Shown here in pieces: positions 1 through 7,314 of a stretch of DNA of 27,627 nucleotides (position 1 is its first letter; each line of letters begins with the position of its first letter). Under the pieces are notes generated by a model that was given only the letters and a program-made list of their open reading frames with translations, searched no databases and was not told the origin of the DNA. The translations under genes were made by a program, and so were the position numbers. Source of the DNA: SZUA-430 sp036840015 (GTDB lineage: Bacteria > Pseudomonadota > Alphaproteobacteria > Micropepsales > Micropepsaceae); assembly GCA_036840015.1 (NCBI GenBank), contig DAISVV010000013.1:1-27627 (forward strand), written 5' to 3'.

Positions 1-300
1 CATCAGCAAACTGTACCAGCCGAAGTTTGCACCGAGATCGCCACACTTCATGCCGGGGCGCAGCCGCTCTCTGATCGCCTGCGTAATCCATGGCTCCCAA
101 TCGCCATCCATGATCAGGCAAGGTGCTAGGCTCACGTCACGCGTATCGACGTAGATCTTGTGGCCGTAAATGGTTCGGCAGATACCCGTGTTTTGTCCCA
201 GATACGCATAGTGTGGTTCCTGCCTCGCTGCGACCAATGCCTGCGCGGCCCGGGCGCCGCGCCGCTTCCTGCGGTCATTCAGCATTTGGCGGAAGCTCAT
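1..300 (-). CDS. FkbM-family SAM-dependent methyltransferase, N-terminal 100 residues (cut by window edge)
   Basis: This reading frame starts at an ATG whose complement is at 298-300 and stays open for 100 codons to the left window edge, so only the N-terminus is visible. After a basic, probably helical start (residues 1-25, many Arg), residues 50-70 read VDTRDVSLAPCLIMDGDWEP. Residues 83-100 contain PGMKCGDLGANFGWYSLLM, matching SAM-binding motif I of FkbM methyltransferases (usual form DVGANxGxYSL). A GGAG ribosome site lies about 9 bases before the ATG. FkbM enzymes typically O-methylate sugars or other small molecules and are often found near glycan or secondary-metabolite genes, but no such neighbours are in view. 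The family call rests on motif I plus the upstream Asp/Glu-containing segment. The substrate cannot be inferred. Confidence 0.72.
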   Translation of the reverse strand, partial: MSFRQMLNDRRKRRGARAAQALVAARQEPHYAYLGQNTGICRTIYGHKIYVDTRDVSLAPCLIMDGDWEPWITQAIRERLRPGMKCGDLGANFGWYSLLM

Positions 301-355
301 AATCCAGTCTCCAAGATATGGTCGCGGTGGGCCAAACTACTCGCCCTGTTTTCAC

Positions 356-383
356 ACTCTAGGCTTGGCGATCGGGTATTCAA
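356..383 (-). promoter_or_regulatory. Candidate sigma70 promoter for the FkbM methyltransferase
   Basis: Read on the minus strand there is TTGAAT (383-378), a 16-base spacer and TAGAGT (361-356). Each hexamer matches consensus at 4 of 6 positions. It sits about 55 bases before the ATG in the 208-base gap between the two minus-strand genes. Nothing else recognisable was seen in that gap (301-508). This is a weak call based on pattern and position only. Confidence 0.3.
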
Positions 384-508
384 GCGGCAACTGGCAGTTA
401 TGCCGCGCCTGCATGCCGCCCTTTCAAGAAAGCTTCACTATGAGATGGGCGATCTCGTGGATGGGGCCGGGGCGCGGGTGGCGGGGCTTGGCGTGGCAGG
501 CAAGGCGC

Positions 509-1087
509 TCAGGTGCCTACACCGGTTGCCTGCAGCAGCACGGCGACGCCGATGAGCAGGAAGAGGCCGGCGGCGACGAGACGCACGGTTGCGAGGGGGA
601 TGCGCCTGAGGAGAGCATTGCCGAGGAAGACGGCCGGCACATTTGCGATCATCATGCCAATGGTCGTGGCCAGCGTCACGAGAAGCGCGTCCCCGAAACG
701 GCTAGCGAGCGCCACGGTCGCGATCTGCGTCTTGTCGCCCATCTCGACGAGGAAAAAGGCAACAAGCGTCGTCATGAAGGCGCCGCGTGCGAACGTGTGC
801 GTCGTACCTTCGTCATCGTCGAGCCTGTCGGGAACCAGTGTCCACACAGCCATCGCGATGAACGACAGGCCGATCGCGGTGCGGAACCACTGGCCGTCGA
901 GGAATGCGGCGGCCTGCGCACCGAGGAGTGCCGCAAGAAAGTGATTGGCGATGGTGGCCGCAAAAATACCCGAAACGATCGGCAGGGGCTTGCCGAAGCG
1001 GGTTGCAAGCAGGATGGCGAGGAGTTGCGTCTTGTCGCCGATCTCGGCGAGGGCGACGACTGCGGTCGAGGTGAGAAAGGTTTCCAT
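509..1087 (-). CDS. GDT1/TMEM165 (UPF0016) family membrane protein, probable Mn2+ exporter
   Basis: This 192-residue integral membrane protein has the family's duplicated signature: EIGDKT at residues 15-20 and EMGDKT at 115-120, each followed by a hydrophobic three-helix unit. Residues 88-100 form an acidic linker (DRLDDDEG) between the repeats. UPF0016/GDT1 proteins export Mn2+ (bacterial MneA type) or exchange Ca2+/Mn2+ for protons, and the acidic residues of the two motifs form the cation path. The start was set at 1087 because METFLTS follows a GGAG site by 8 bases, whereas an in-frame upstream start at 1123 would add a non-family RPRR segment. The manganese role is strongly supported by a yybP-ykoY riboswitch in the 5' leader (1165-1277). 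Family assignment is secure. Mn2+ as the substrate is an inference from family and riboswitch. Confidence 0.9.
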   Translation of the reverse strand: METFLTSTAVVALAEIGDKTQLLAILLATRFGKPLPIVSGIFAATIANHFLAALLGAQAAAFLDGQWFRTAIGLSFIAMAVWTLVPDRLDDDEGTTHTFARGAFMTTLVAFFLVEMGDKTQIATVALASRFGDALLVTLATTIGMMIANVPAVFLGNALLRRIPLATVRLVAAGLFLLIGVAVLLQATGVGT

Positions 1088-1164
1088 GATGGATCTCCGG
1101 GGCCGGACGGATGAAAAGTCCAACGGACATCAGATCTTCGACCGACCCAGAGCGCAGAGATGAT

Positions 1165-1277
1165 GCCATTGGTCTCGCCCAAGCGGATCACCGCTTCCCT
1201 GGCGCCACGACCTGCCGGCCGAGTGTGTTGACGCGAGGGCCCGCCGAAACGACGGGTTGCTACTCCCCAGATGACGC
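1165..1277 (-). promoter_or_regulatory. yybP-ykoY manganese riboswitch in the leader of the GDT1-family gene
   Basis: Read on the minus strand the element opens with the diagnostic L1 sequence GGGGAGTAGC (1268-1259) and closes with the L3 sequence GGGCGAGACC (1180-1171). These are the two loops that dock and bind Mn2+ in this class. They are bracketed by an outer helix P1 (about 1275-1267 with 1172-1165, one bulged C). Inside are a 7-bp hairpin CCCGTCG-TTT-CGGCGGG (1256-1240), the conserved-looking GTCAACACACTCG (1232-1220), and a 6-bp hairpin AAGCGG-TGAT-CCGCTT (1196-1181). The expression platform (1164-1088) has no long U-run terminator. TCCG-GCCC-CGGA could pair across the ribosome site just before the ATG, suggesting translational control, but that part is inference. 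Known members activate Mn2+ exporters when Mn2+ is high, which fits the downstream gene. Confidence 0.85.
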
Positions 1278-1361
1278 AGTTTTTCTAGCCAGCCGCGTGC
1301 CAGATGGCAATGGGCTGGGTGACGCGCAGCATGCACGGCGGGTGGCAGAGCCCATCCCGCG

Positions 1362-2099
1362 TCAGAGGGAGAGGCCGCCGTCGACCACGAGGGTGTGGCC
1401 GGTCGCGTAGGAGGCCAGCGGCGAGGCGAGGAACAGTGCGGCGCCGGCCATGTCGCCGGGCGTGCCCAGCCGGCCTTGCGGGATCGAGGCCAGCGCACCC
1501 GCGCGCCGCTCGGGGTTTTCAGTCGTGACCTTCGTCAGCTTGGTATCGACGAGGCCGGGTGCCAGGCCGTTGACGCGAATGCCTTCGCGCGCCCAAGCCT
1601 GACCCAGTGTCTTCGTCAGGCTGACGGCGCCGGCCTTCGAGGCGGCGTAGGCCGGATTGCCGATGTTGGCCTTGAAGCCGGCGATCGAGCTCACAACGAT
1701 GATCGAGCCCTTGGTGGCGGCCAGTGCGCTGCGGAACTTGCGGGCGCAGTCCATCACACTGTCGAGGTTCACGGCCATGACGGTGTCCCATCCCTGGCGC
1801 TCGAATTCACCCCGGCGGTAGACGACCGTGCCCTGGCAGAGCACGAGGACGTCGAGGCCCTCGAAGGGCGACGGGGCCTCGTCGATCAGCTCCGGGTCGC
1901 TGACATCGACACAGGTGTATCCGAGGCCTGCAAGGTCGGACCCTTCGCTGCCGGCATAGTCTGCGGCGGTCGCGCGGGTGCCCCAGACATGAACGCTGGC
2001 ACCACGATGCCTGAAGGCATGGGCAATGCCGTTGCCGATACCGCTCGACCCACCCACTACCAGCACGCGCTTGCCGGTGAAATCCGTGTCGCTGGTCAT
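1362..2099 (-). CDS. SDR-family NAD(P)-dependent oxidoreductase
   Basis: This 245-residue classical short-chain dehydrogenase/reductase has the nucleotide-binding glycine motif GGSSGIG at residues 16-22. The usual NNAG is replaced by LCQG (87-90). It has N111 (VNLDS), catalytic Ser in VVSSIAG (about 138), and the active-site pair Y151-x3-K155 (YAASK). It ends with the PG motif (LAPGLVDT) and a C-terminal GHTLVVDGG typical of FabG-like reductases. A GGAG site lies 8 bases before the ATG. The loss of NNAG is unusual for FabG itself and argues for a specialised SDR, so the substrate is unknown. It is transcribed away from the ferric-binding-protein gene, and the manganese-exporter gene lies downstream on the same strand behind its own riboswitch leader. 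No functional link to either neighbour is visible. Confidence 0.88.
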   Translation of the reverse strand: MTSDTDFTGKRVLVVGGSSGIGNGIAHAFRHRGASVHVWGTRATAADYAGSEGSDLAGLGYTCVDVSDPELIDEAPSPFEGLDVLVLCQGTVVYRRGEFERQGWDTVMAVNLDSVMDCARKFRSALAATKGSIIVVSSIAGFKANIGNPAYAASKAGAVSLTKTLGQAWAREGIRVNGLAPGLVDTKLTKVTTENPERRAGALASIPQGRLGTPGDMAGAALFLASPLASYATGHTLVVDGGLSL

Positions 2100-2205
2100 G
2101 GAGGCTCCCGTGCTGCTGGACTAGGGATGCATGTCGGGTGCCCTGCCCCCCCGTGTCAATCATTCCCTTGAAAGCGGCGGGCGAAGGGTCTATCTCAGTT
2201 GCTCT

Positions 2206-2220
2206 TGATTTTCATTCTTA
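2206..2220 (+). promoter_or_regulatory. Fur-box-like operator upstream of the ferric-binding-protein gene
   Basis: The 15-mer TGATTTTCATTCTTA matches the 7-1-7 Fur consensus TGATAATnATTATCA at 10 of 14 defined positions. It lies 18 bases before the ATG of the iron-binding protein, where a repressor would cover the promoter. It is weaker than the site at 5985-5999 but sits in front of the partner half of the same transporter. Confidence 0.45.
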
Positions 2221-2237
2221 ACTAGGTCTGCACCCTG

Positions 2238-3248
2238 ATGTTCCGTTTTCTCATTGCACTCGTGGCCTTTCTTGGCGCGGCCCTGACCTCGACGGCCGCG
2301 GAGGTGAACGTCTATTCCGCCCGCCACTACAGCAGCGACAAGGCGATCTGGGAGGCCTTCACCCGGCGCACGGGGATCCGGGTGAACATCGTCGAGGCCG
2401 AGCACGACCAGCTCGTCCAGCGACTCAAGAGCGAGGGCGCAGGTTCGCCGGCGGACGTGCTCATCACGGTCGATGCAGGGCGGCTGGCGCATGCGGTCGA
2501 GGCCGGGCTGCTGCAGCGTGCGCGCATCCCCGCACTCGATGCGATCGTGCCGAAGCACCTGCGCCATCCAGACGGCTTCTGGTACGGGGTTGCCATGCGG
2601 GCGCGTGTCCTCGTCTATCACAAGGACCGGATCGCGCCTTCCCAGATCCCGACGTATGAGTCGCTGGCTGACCCGCGGCTCAAGGGGCGCCTTGTCACCC
2701 GCAGCGGCACCAATATCTACAATCTCAGTCTCGTGGGGTCGATGATCGCGGCGAACGGCGTCGATGCCACGCGTGACTGGGCACGCGGCGTCGTGGCCAA
2801 CCTGGCCCGGCCCCCGCAAGGCGGCGACACCGACCAGATCAAGGCGGTGGCTGCGGGCGTTGGCGATGTCGCGATCTCGAACTCCTACTACCTGGCACGC
2901 CTTGCTTCATCGACGAAGCCCGAGGACCGCGCCGTCACGCAGCGCCTTGGTGTCGTGTTCCCCAACCAAGGCGACAGGGGAACCCATGTCAATGTTTCGG
3001 GTGCAGCGCTGGTCAAGACTGCGCCCAACAGGGAAAATGGCCTGCGGCTGATCGCCTTCCTGCTCGAGCCCGAGGCACAGCGCCTTCTTGCCGATGGCAG
3101 CATGGAGTATCCCGCCAATCCCAAGGTCGCACCGCATCCGGTGCTCGGCGCGCTCGGAGCGTTCCGGCAGGACGAGATCAATGCGGATGCCTATGCGAAG
3201 AACAGCGCAATCGCGTCGCGCCTCATGGACGAGACCGGCTGGAAGTAG
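2238..3248 (+). CDS. fbpA: Periplasmic Fe(3+)-binding protein of an FbpABC/FutABC-type ABC transporter
   Basis: This 336-residue solute-binding protein has a signal peptide (residues 1-21, hydrophobic core LIALVAFLGAAL, cleavage near TAA-EV). The mature protein opens EVNVYSARHYSSDKAI, the standard start of the FbpA/IdiA/FutA ferric-binding family. The adjacent tyrosines Y217-Y218 in NSYYLAR correspond to the pair that coordinates Fe3+ in this family. It delivers ferric iron to the permease/ATPase pair encoded on the opposite strand (4288-5970 and 3251-4291). The ribosome site is poor (AGG about 12 bases upstream). A Fur-like site at 2206-2220 suggests induction by iron starvation. The TAG stop is only 2 bases from the stop of the facing ATPase gene, so no terminator fits between them. 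Confidence 0.92.
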   Translation: MFRFLIALVAFLGAALTSTAAEVNVYSARHYSSDKAIWEAFTRRTGIRVNIVEAEHDQLVQRLKSEGAGSPADVLITVDAGRLAHAVEAGLLQRARIPALDAIVPKHLRHPDGFWYGVAMRARVLVYHKDRIAPSQIPTYESLADPRLKGRLVTRSGTNIYNLSLVGSMIAANGVDATRDWARGVVANLARPPQGGDTDQIKAVAAGVGDVAISNSYYLARLASSTKPEDRAVTQRLGVVFPNQGDRGTHVNVSGAALVKTAPNRENGLRLIAFLLEPEAQRLLADGSMEYPANPKVAPHPVLGALGAFRQDEINADAYAKNSAIASRLMDETGWK

Positions 3249-3250
3249 GT

Positions 3251-4291
3251 TCAGCGCGCCCGCGGAAAGACGAAGGTCATCCGCGGGTCGAGCGTAAGGG
3301 AGACGGTTGCACCTGTCTCGGGCTTTTCGCTGATGGGCGTGCGTGCAATGAGGCACGAGATGCCGGCTGCGGCCGCGCGTGGCACGAGCTCGACCTGCGC
3401 CGCCGGGCCCAGAATGCGCGATGAGCGGACGACCGCCTGAAGGCCCTCGCCGTCTCCCAGCCGCAGGCCTGCGGCCCTTACGACAACGTCCGCCGGTCCA
3501 TCGGGGAGGCCCTGCGCGTCAACCGACCCGAGGCCTGTTTCGGCGCGTCCGGCGGTGACGGTTGCGGGAATGGTGTTCGTGTCACCGAAGAACTCGGCGA
3601 CGAAGCGGTTGGCAGGCCTGAACCAGATGTTGTCGGGCGAGGCTTCCTGGACGATCGCGCCCTGCGCCATCACCGCGACGCGGTCAGCGACGTAGAGTGC
3701 CTCTTCCGGGTCATGGGTGACGAAGAGGACCGCCGTGCCCACGGCCTTGAGAAGGCCCACCATTTCGCTGCGGACCTGCTGGCGCAGGACGACGTCGAGG
3801 CTCGAGAAGGGCTCATCAAGCAGGAGCACGCCGGGTCCGGGTGCGAGCGCGCGGGCGAGCGCGACGCGCTGCTGCTGTCCACCTGAAAGCTGGTGAGGAT
3901 AGAGCCTCGCCATGCCTGCGAGGCCCACGAGGTCGAGGAGTTCGCCGACGCGGTTGCGGCGGGCGGTTCCCGACAGCTTGAGGCCGAAGGCGACGTTGCC
4001 CTCGACATCGAGGTGGGGAAACAGGGCGAGATCCTGGAACAGGAGGCCGACGTCCCGGCTCTCCGGGGCAATGAACAGGCCGGGCGCGGTGACGGGCTTG
4101 CCGCCCACACGAACTTCCCCTGCCTGCGGGATCTCGAGACCGGCGGCAATGCGCAGGGCCGTCGTCTTGCCGCTGCCAGATGCGCCGAGAAGCGCCACGA
4201 TCGTGCCGGGCTCGATGGACAGCGTGAAGTCACGCAGCACCTGGTTGCGGCCGAAAGCATGGCGCACGGCGTGAAAGGACAAGGCTGTCAT
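3251..4291 (-). CDS. fbpC: Ferric-iron ABC transporter ATPase (FbpC/FutC type)
   Basis: This 346-residue ABC ATPase has Walker A GASGSGKT (residues 36-43), Q-loop LLFQD (83-87), signature LSGGQQQR (135-142), Walker B VLLLDEP (155-161) and H-loop VTHD (H193). About 130 further residues form a TOBE-like regulatory region ending in TLDPRMTFVFPRAR. It powers ferric import through the adjacent permease. Its ATG overlaps the permease stop by four bases (ATGA), indicating translational coupling. An upstream in-frame start inside the permease was rejected because it would add over 100 residues of non-family sequence. The protein is complete, with all catalytic motifs intact. The gene ends tail to tail with the binding-protein gene on the other strand, separated by 2 bases. 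Confidence 0.93.
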   Translation of the reverse strand: MTALSFHAVRHAFGRNQVLRDFTLSIEPGTIVALLGASGSGKTTALRIAAGLEIPQAGEVRVGGKPVTAPGLFIAPESRDVGLLFQDLALFPHLDVEGNVAFGLKLSGTARRNRVGELLDLVGLAGMARLYPHQLSGGQQQRVALARALAPGPGVLLLDEPFSSLDVVLRQQVRSEMVGLLKAVGTAVLFVTHDPEEALYVADRVAVMAQGAIVQEASPDNIWFRPANRFVAEFFGDTNTIPATVTAGRAETGLGSVDAQGLPDGPADVVVRAAGLRLGDGEGLQAVVRSSRILGPAAQVELVPRAAAAGISCLIARTPISEKPETGATVSLTLDPRMTFVFPRAR

Positions 4292-5970
4292 CGCGGCGAT
4301 ACCTCTGACCGGTAGAGGCGGGCGTCGGCGCGTTCGAGGCCCAGGCACAGCAGCACCACCGGCACGAGGCCCACGGCTGCGATGGCCAGTGCGGGGACGG
4401 CGGCAAGGTCCAAACGCTCCGTGGTGGCGAGCTGGAAGGCCTCGGTTGCCAGGGTGTCGAAGTTGAAGGGCCGCAGGATCATCGTGGCTGGAAGCTCCTT
4501 GACCACCTCGACGAATACAAGGGCCATGACGGCCGCCATCGAGCCGCGCATCAGCGGCAGGTCGACGCGGCGGAAGATCGAGGCGGGCCGATGACCGAGC
4601 GTGCGGGCCGGATCGGCGTAGCGGGTGCCCATCTGCAGCCACGCGGCATCGAGGGGGCCGTAGGCAACGGCGAAGAAGCGGACAAGGCAGGCATAGAGCA
4701 GAACCGCGATCGATCCGGAGAACAGCAGGCCCGTTCCTGCGCTGCCGAGGATGCCCGCGGCGCGCAGCTGTGCGTCGAGGGTGCCGGCGACAACAAGAAG
4801 GCCAATCGCCACCACAATGCCCGGTGTTGCGTAGCCCAGTTCGGCGACGCGCGCGACCTGTCTGAGACTGCTGTCATGCCTGCCGAGAAGCATCGCCATG
4901 CCCATGGCCACGCCCACGAGAAGCGCGGCCGCCGCGATGCCCAGCATGAAGGTGTTCAGGGCCAGCGCCTGAAGCCGGCTGATGTCGATGCCGTCGCTGG
5001 CGCCGAACGCCATCGTGGCGAGTGCGGTGGCCGGCACGAGAAAGCCCAAAAGCACCGGCAGGCTGCAGGCGAGCGTTGCCGCGATGGCCCGCGCGCCCTT
5101 CAGCGCCGTGCGGGCGGGCCTGCGCCTTGCGCCGGTGACTGGCGCGTAGCGCCTGCCCTGCCGGCTCGCACGCTCGAAGATGACAGCGACGAGCACGCAG
5201 GCCAGCATGAGCGAGGCGAGCTGTGCGGCGGCCGCCGGGTTGCCCGTGGCGAACCACGCGCGGTAGATGCCGGTGGTGAAGACTTCGAGATCGAAGTACC
5301 TGACTGCCCCGAAGGCGGCGAGTGTCTCCATGCCCACCAGGATTGCGCCGGCGGCGATGGCAGGCCGGGCCATCGGCAGTGCCACGCGCCTGAAGGCCTT
5401 GAGGTGCGAGAGCCCGAGGGTGCGCGCGGCCTCGATTGCGCTTGCCGACTGTTCGGCGAACGCTGCCCGGGCAAGCAGGTAGAGATAGGGAAAAAGCGCA
5501 AGGCTCAGGACGAAGATCGCGCCGCCGAGGGAACGGATCTCGGGAAACCAGTAGTCGCGCACGGACCAGCCCGTCATCTGGCGCAGCATTTCCTGCACGG
5601 GGCCGGTCACCTGGAGCATGTCGGTCCAGGCATAGGCGAGGATGTAGGCCGGCATCGCGAGCGGCAGGATCAGCGCGTATTCGAGCAGGCGGCGTCCGGG
5701 GAAGTCGTGCATCGTGACCAGCCAGGCAAGGCCCACGCCCAGCGTCGCTGCGAGCGCCACCACGCCGGACACGAGCATCAGGCTGTTGACGACATAGGTC
5801 TCCAGAAGTGTCGCGCGCAGATGCGCCCAGAGACCGCCAGTATCAGCCGTGGCAAAGGCGAGCACGGCCGCCAGCGGGGCGAGGATGGCAAGCAGCAGCA
5901 GCGCCGCCATCGGCACCGACGCGATCCCCTGCCTGCCCTTCCGGCCTGAAATGTCACCGGGAACCGCCAC
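4288..5970 (-). CDS. fbpB: Ferric-iron ABC transporter permease (FbpB/FutB type, fused two-domain)
   Basis: This 560-residue inner-membrane permease is built from two homologous six-helix halves, as in FbpB/SfuB. Each half carries an EAA-loop for ATPase contact: EAARTLGLSHLKAFRRVALP in the first half, and ADPARTLGHRPASIFRRVDLP near residue 445 in the second. It forms the channel that passes Fe3+ from the periplasmic binding protein into the cytoplasm. The start is a GTG at 5970 preceded by AGG-containing ribosome sequence. A strong Fur-like site lies 15 bases upstream, so the permease-ATPase pair is likely iron-repressed. It is the first gene of a two-gene operon with the ATPase, which it overlaps by 4 bases. 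Confidence 0.92.
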   Translation of the reverse strand: MAVPGDISGRKGRQGIASVPMAALLLLAILAPLAAVLAFATADTGGLWAHLRATLLETYVVNSLMLVSGVVALAATLGVGLAWLVTMHDFPGRRLLEYALILPLAMPAYILAYAWTDMLQVTGPVQEMLRQMTGWSVRDYWFPEIRSLGGAIFVLSLALFPYLYLLARAAFAEQSASAIEAARTLGLSHLKAFRRVALPMARPAIAAGAILVGMETLAAFGAVRYFDLEVFTTGIYRAWFATGNPAAAAQLASLMLACVLVAVIFERASRQGRRYAPVTGARRRPARTALKGARAIAATLACSLPVLLGFLVPATALATMAFGASDGIDISRLQALALNTFMLGIAAAALLVGVAMGMAMLLGRHDSSLRQVARVAELGYATPGIVVAIGLLVVAGTLDAQLRAAGILGSAGTGLLFSGSIAVLLYACLVRFFAVAYGPLDAAWLQMGTRYADPARTLGHRPASIFRRVDLPLMRGSMAAVMALVFVEVVKELPATMILRPFNFDTLATEAFQLATTERLDLAAVPALAIAAVGLVPVVLLCLGLERADARLYRSEVSPR

Positions 5971-5984
5971 TGCCTGACCTTACT

Positions 5985-5999
5985 TGCAAATAATTCTCA
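5985..5999 (-). promoter_or_regulatory. Fur box upstream of the ferric permease-ATPase operon
   Basis: On the minus strand the 15-mer TGAGAATTATTTGCA matches the 7-1-7 Fur consensus TGATAATnATTATCA at 11 of 14 defined positions, in an AT-rich patch unusual for this GC-rich window. It lies 15 bases before the GTG start of the permease, consistent with repression by Fe-Fur. It also lies in the divergent region shared with the TauE-like gene at 6125, but that gene's start is about 125 bases away. Confidence 0.65.
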
Positions 6000-6124
6000 A
6001 TCTAATCTGCCTGCGGACCCGGGGTCAAATCCCGCGCGGCATTCGGTTTCCCGGGCCGGCATGGTAACCCGATGCGGTGTTTGCGCGCGCCCGTTTTGTG
6101 CGTGTGCCCAGCCCTGGTGCTTAC

Positions 6125-6868
6125 ATGACAGATCCGGCCTCGGACATCCTGCTTGCGTGCTTCATCTTCGTCGGTGCTGCACTCTATTCGAGCGTGGGGC
6201 ATGGCGGCGCCTCGGCCTATCTCGCCATCATGGCACTGTTCGGGGTTGCCGCGCCTGTCATGCGGCCCACCGCGCTCGTGCTCAACATCATCGTCTCGGC
6301 GCTGGGTTCGTTCCGCTACGTGTCGCAGGGCATGTTCCGCTGGCGGGTGCTGTGGCCGTTCCTGCTATCGGCGGTGCCGATGGCCTTCGTCGGCGGCACC
6401 ATCCAGCTGCCCGGCGATGTCTACAAGCCGCTGGTGGGCGTGGTGCTCTGGCTGTCGGCGCTTCGCATCTTCTGGCCGGTCGAGCTGAAAGGCGTGGTGA
6501 CGGCGAGCGATCCTCCGATCCTCGGCGGGCTGCTGATCGGGGGTGCCATCGGCCTGCTCTCGGGACTCACGGGCACGGGCGGAGGCATTTTCCTGTCGCC
6601 ACTCCTGCTGCTCATGGCGTGGTCGGTGCCCAAGCAGGCGTCGGGCGTGGCCGCAGTCTTCATCCTCGTCAATTCGGCGGCGGGGCTTGCCGGAAACTAT
6701 GCCTCGGTACAATCGCTGCCGGCGTCACTGCCGCTGCTCGCGGGCGCCGCCGTGGCCGGCGCCGGCGCGGGGACGACGCTCGGCATCCAGCTGCCAGCAA
6801 AGGCGATCACGCGCGTGCTGGGCGTCGTGCTCGTGATCGCCGGCGCCAAGCTGATCGGGCTCTACTGA
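6125..6868 (+). CDS. TauE/SafE family sulfite/organosulfonate exporter-like permease
   Basis: This 247-residue multi-pass membrane protein has the two-repeat layout of the TauE/SafE (DUF81) family. An N-terminal repeat contains GAALYSSVGHGGASAYLAIM, and a second repeat near residue 140 reads GGAIGLLSGLTGTGGGIFLS. The paired VGHGG and TGTGGG glycine motifs are diagnostic. Family members export sulfite, sulfoacetate or related anions, or import small organic acids. No sulfur-metabolism neighbours are present, so the substrate is open. The start at 6125 (MTDPASD) was chosen over an in-frame GTG at 6077, which would add an Arg-rich, non-hydrophobic leader. The ribosome site is weak. It converges with the crystallin-like gene, with 7 bases between the stops. 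Confidence 0.85.
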   Translation: MTDPASDILLACFIFVGAALYSSVGHGGASAYLAIMALFGVAAPVMRPTALVLNIIVSALGSFRYVSQGMFRWRVLWPFLLSAVPMAFVGGTIQLPGDVYKPLVGVVLWLSALRIFWPVELKGVVTASDPPILGGLLIGGAIGLLSGLTGTGGGIFLSPLLLLMAWSVPKQASGVAAVFILVNSAAGLAGNYASVQSLPASLPLLAGAAVAGAGAGTTLGIQLPAKAITRVLGVVLVIAGAKLIGLY

Positions 6869-6875
6869 GGGACAG

Positions 6876-7259
6876 CTATTTCTTCGGATTGGCAGGCGCC
6901 GGAGGTGCCGCAGGTGCGGGGACAGGATAGAGCGACGACACCCGGTCGTTCAGGTTCTGGAGCTTGAGGTTCACCGCCTCCATTGCCACCCGCGCGCAGC
7001 GACCCTGGTAGTTCCTGTTCTCGCACAGGACCCAGTCGCCGGCGCCGAAGATCTTCAGGCTGGCGACCTTGTTGTCGAACTTCAGCACCGAAAGGTCCGG
7101 AACGGGCTTGCCGATGCGGATGGCGTTGCCCTGGAATTCGGGCTTGTCGTAGACGACGATTTCGAGGGGCACCGGCGCGGCCGGTGCGGGCGGCGCTGCG
7201 AGGGCCGCGGGAGCGGCGAGGATGAATGCGGCGGCCAGAAACGCGGCGCGGGGCTGCAT
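6876..7259 (-). CDS. Small secreted beta/gamma-crystallin-like protein
   Basis: This 127-residue protein has a clear signal peptide (residues 1-21, ending AALA) and Pro/Ala-rich flanks at both ends. The central 80 residues hold two Greek-key-like motifs: EIVVYDKPEFQGNAIRIG, and GDWVLCENRNYQGRCARVA followed by NDRVSSLYPV. The pattern of an aromatic residue, then F/YxG, then a paired SSL/ASL is that of beta/gamma-crystallin and peptidase-inhibitor-I36-like domains. The two cysteines could form a disulfide. Such domains bind Ca2+ or act as extracellular structural or inhibitory proteins. The canonical N/D-N/D-x-x-S/T-S Ca2+ motif is seen only partly (LNDRVSS, FDNKVAS). A GGAG site precedes the ATG by 8 bases. 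The stop is TAG. The fold call is good, the function unknown. Confidence 0.75.
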   Translation of the reverse strand: MQPRAAFLAAAFILAAPAALAAPPAPAAPVPLEIVVYDKPEFQGNAIRIGKPVPDLSVLKFDNKVASLKIFGAGDWVLCENRNYQGRCARVAMEAVNLKLQNLNDRVSSLYPVPAPAAPPAPANPKK

Positions 7260-7298
7260 GATGGTTCTCCGATACGTTTTCGCGTGGACAGCAATATT

Positions 7299-7314
7299 CC
7301 CGATCGCGATCGGG
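7299..7314. repeat. 16-bp perfect palindrome in the crystallin-like gene's upstream region
   Basis: CCCGATCGCGATCGGG reads identically on both strands and lies 40 bases upstream of the crystallin-like ATG, in the 227-base gap before rlmJ. It could be a dimeric repressor site. No matching copy was noticed elsewhere in the window. The rest of the gap (7260-7486) shows nothing recognisable except a GCCCGC/GCGGGC hairpin spanning the rlmJ stop (7481-7499). Confidence 0.35.

Noticed and set aside
365..1114. 249-codon open frame on the plus strand across the GDT1-family gene
   Set aside because: Antisense to a protein with both family motifs and a riboswitch leader. The frame itself is Gly/Asp/Arg/His-rich with no domain.
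4591..5949. 452-codon open frame on the plus strand, antisense to the ferric permease
   Set aside because: His/Glu/Gly/Arg-rich composition with no family resemblance. It is a side effect of GC-rich third positions in the permease gene, whose membrane topology and EAA loops are convincing.
6010..6060. tRNA-3'-end-like sequence (GGGGTCAAATCCC)
   Set aside because: Resembles a T-arm, but the T-loop lacks TTC, there is no matching acceptor, D or anticodon arm around it, and no CCA is properly placed.
6077..6124. Longer N-terminus for the TauE-like permease starting at GTG 6077
   Set aside because: The added residues are Arg-rich and not membrane-like. MTDPASD at 6125 fits the family start better.
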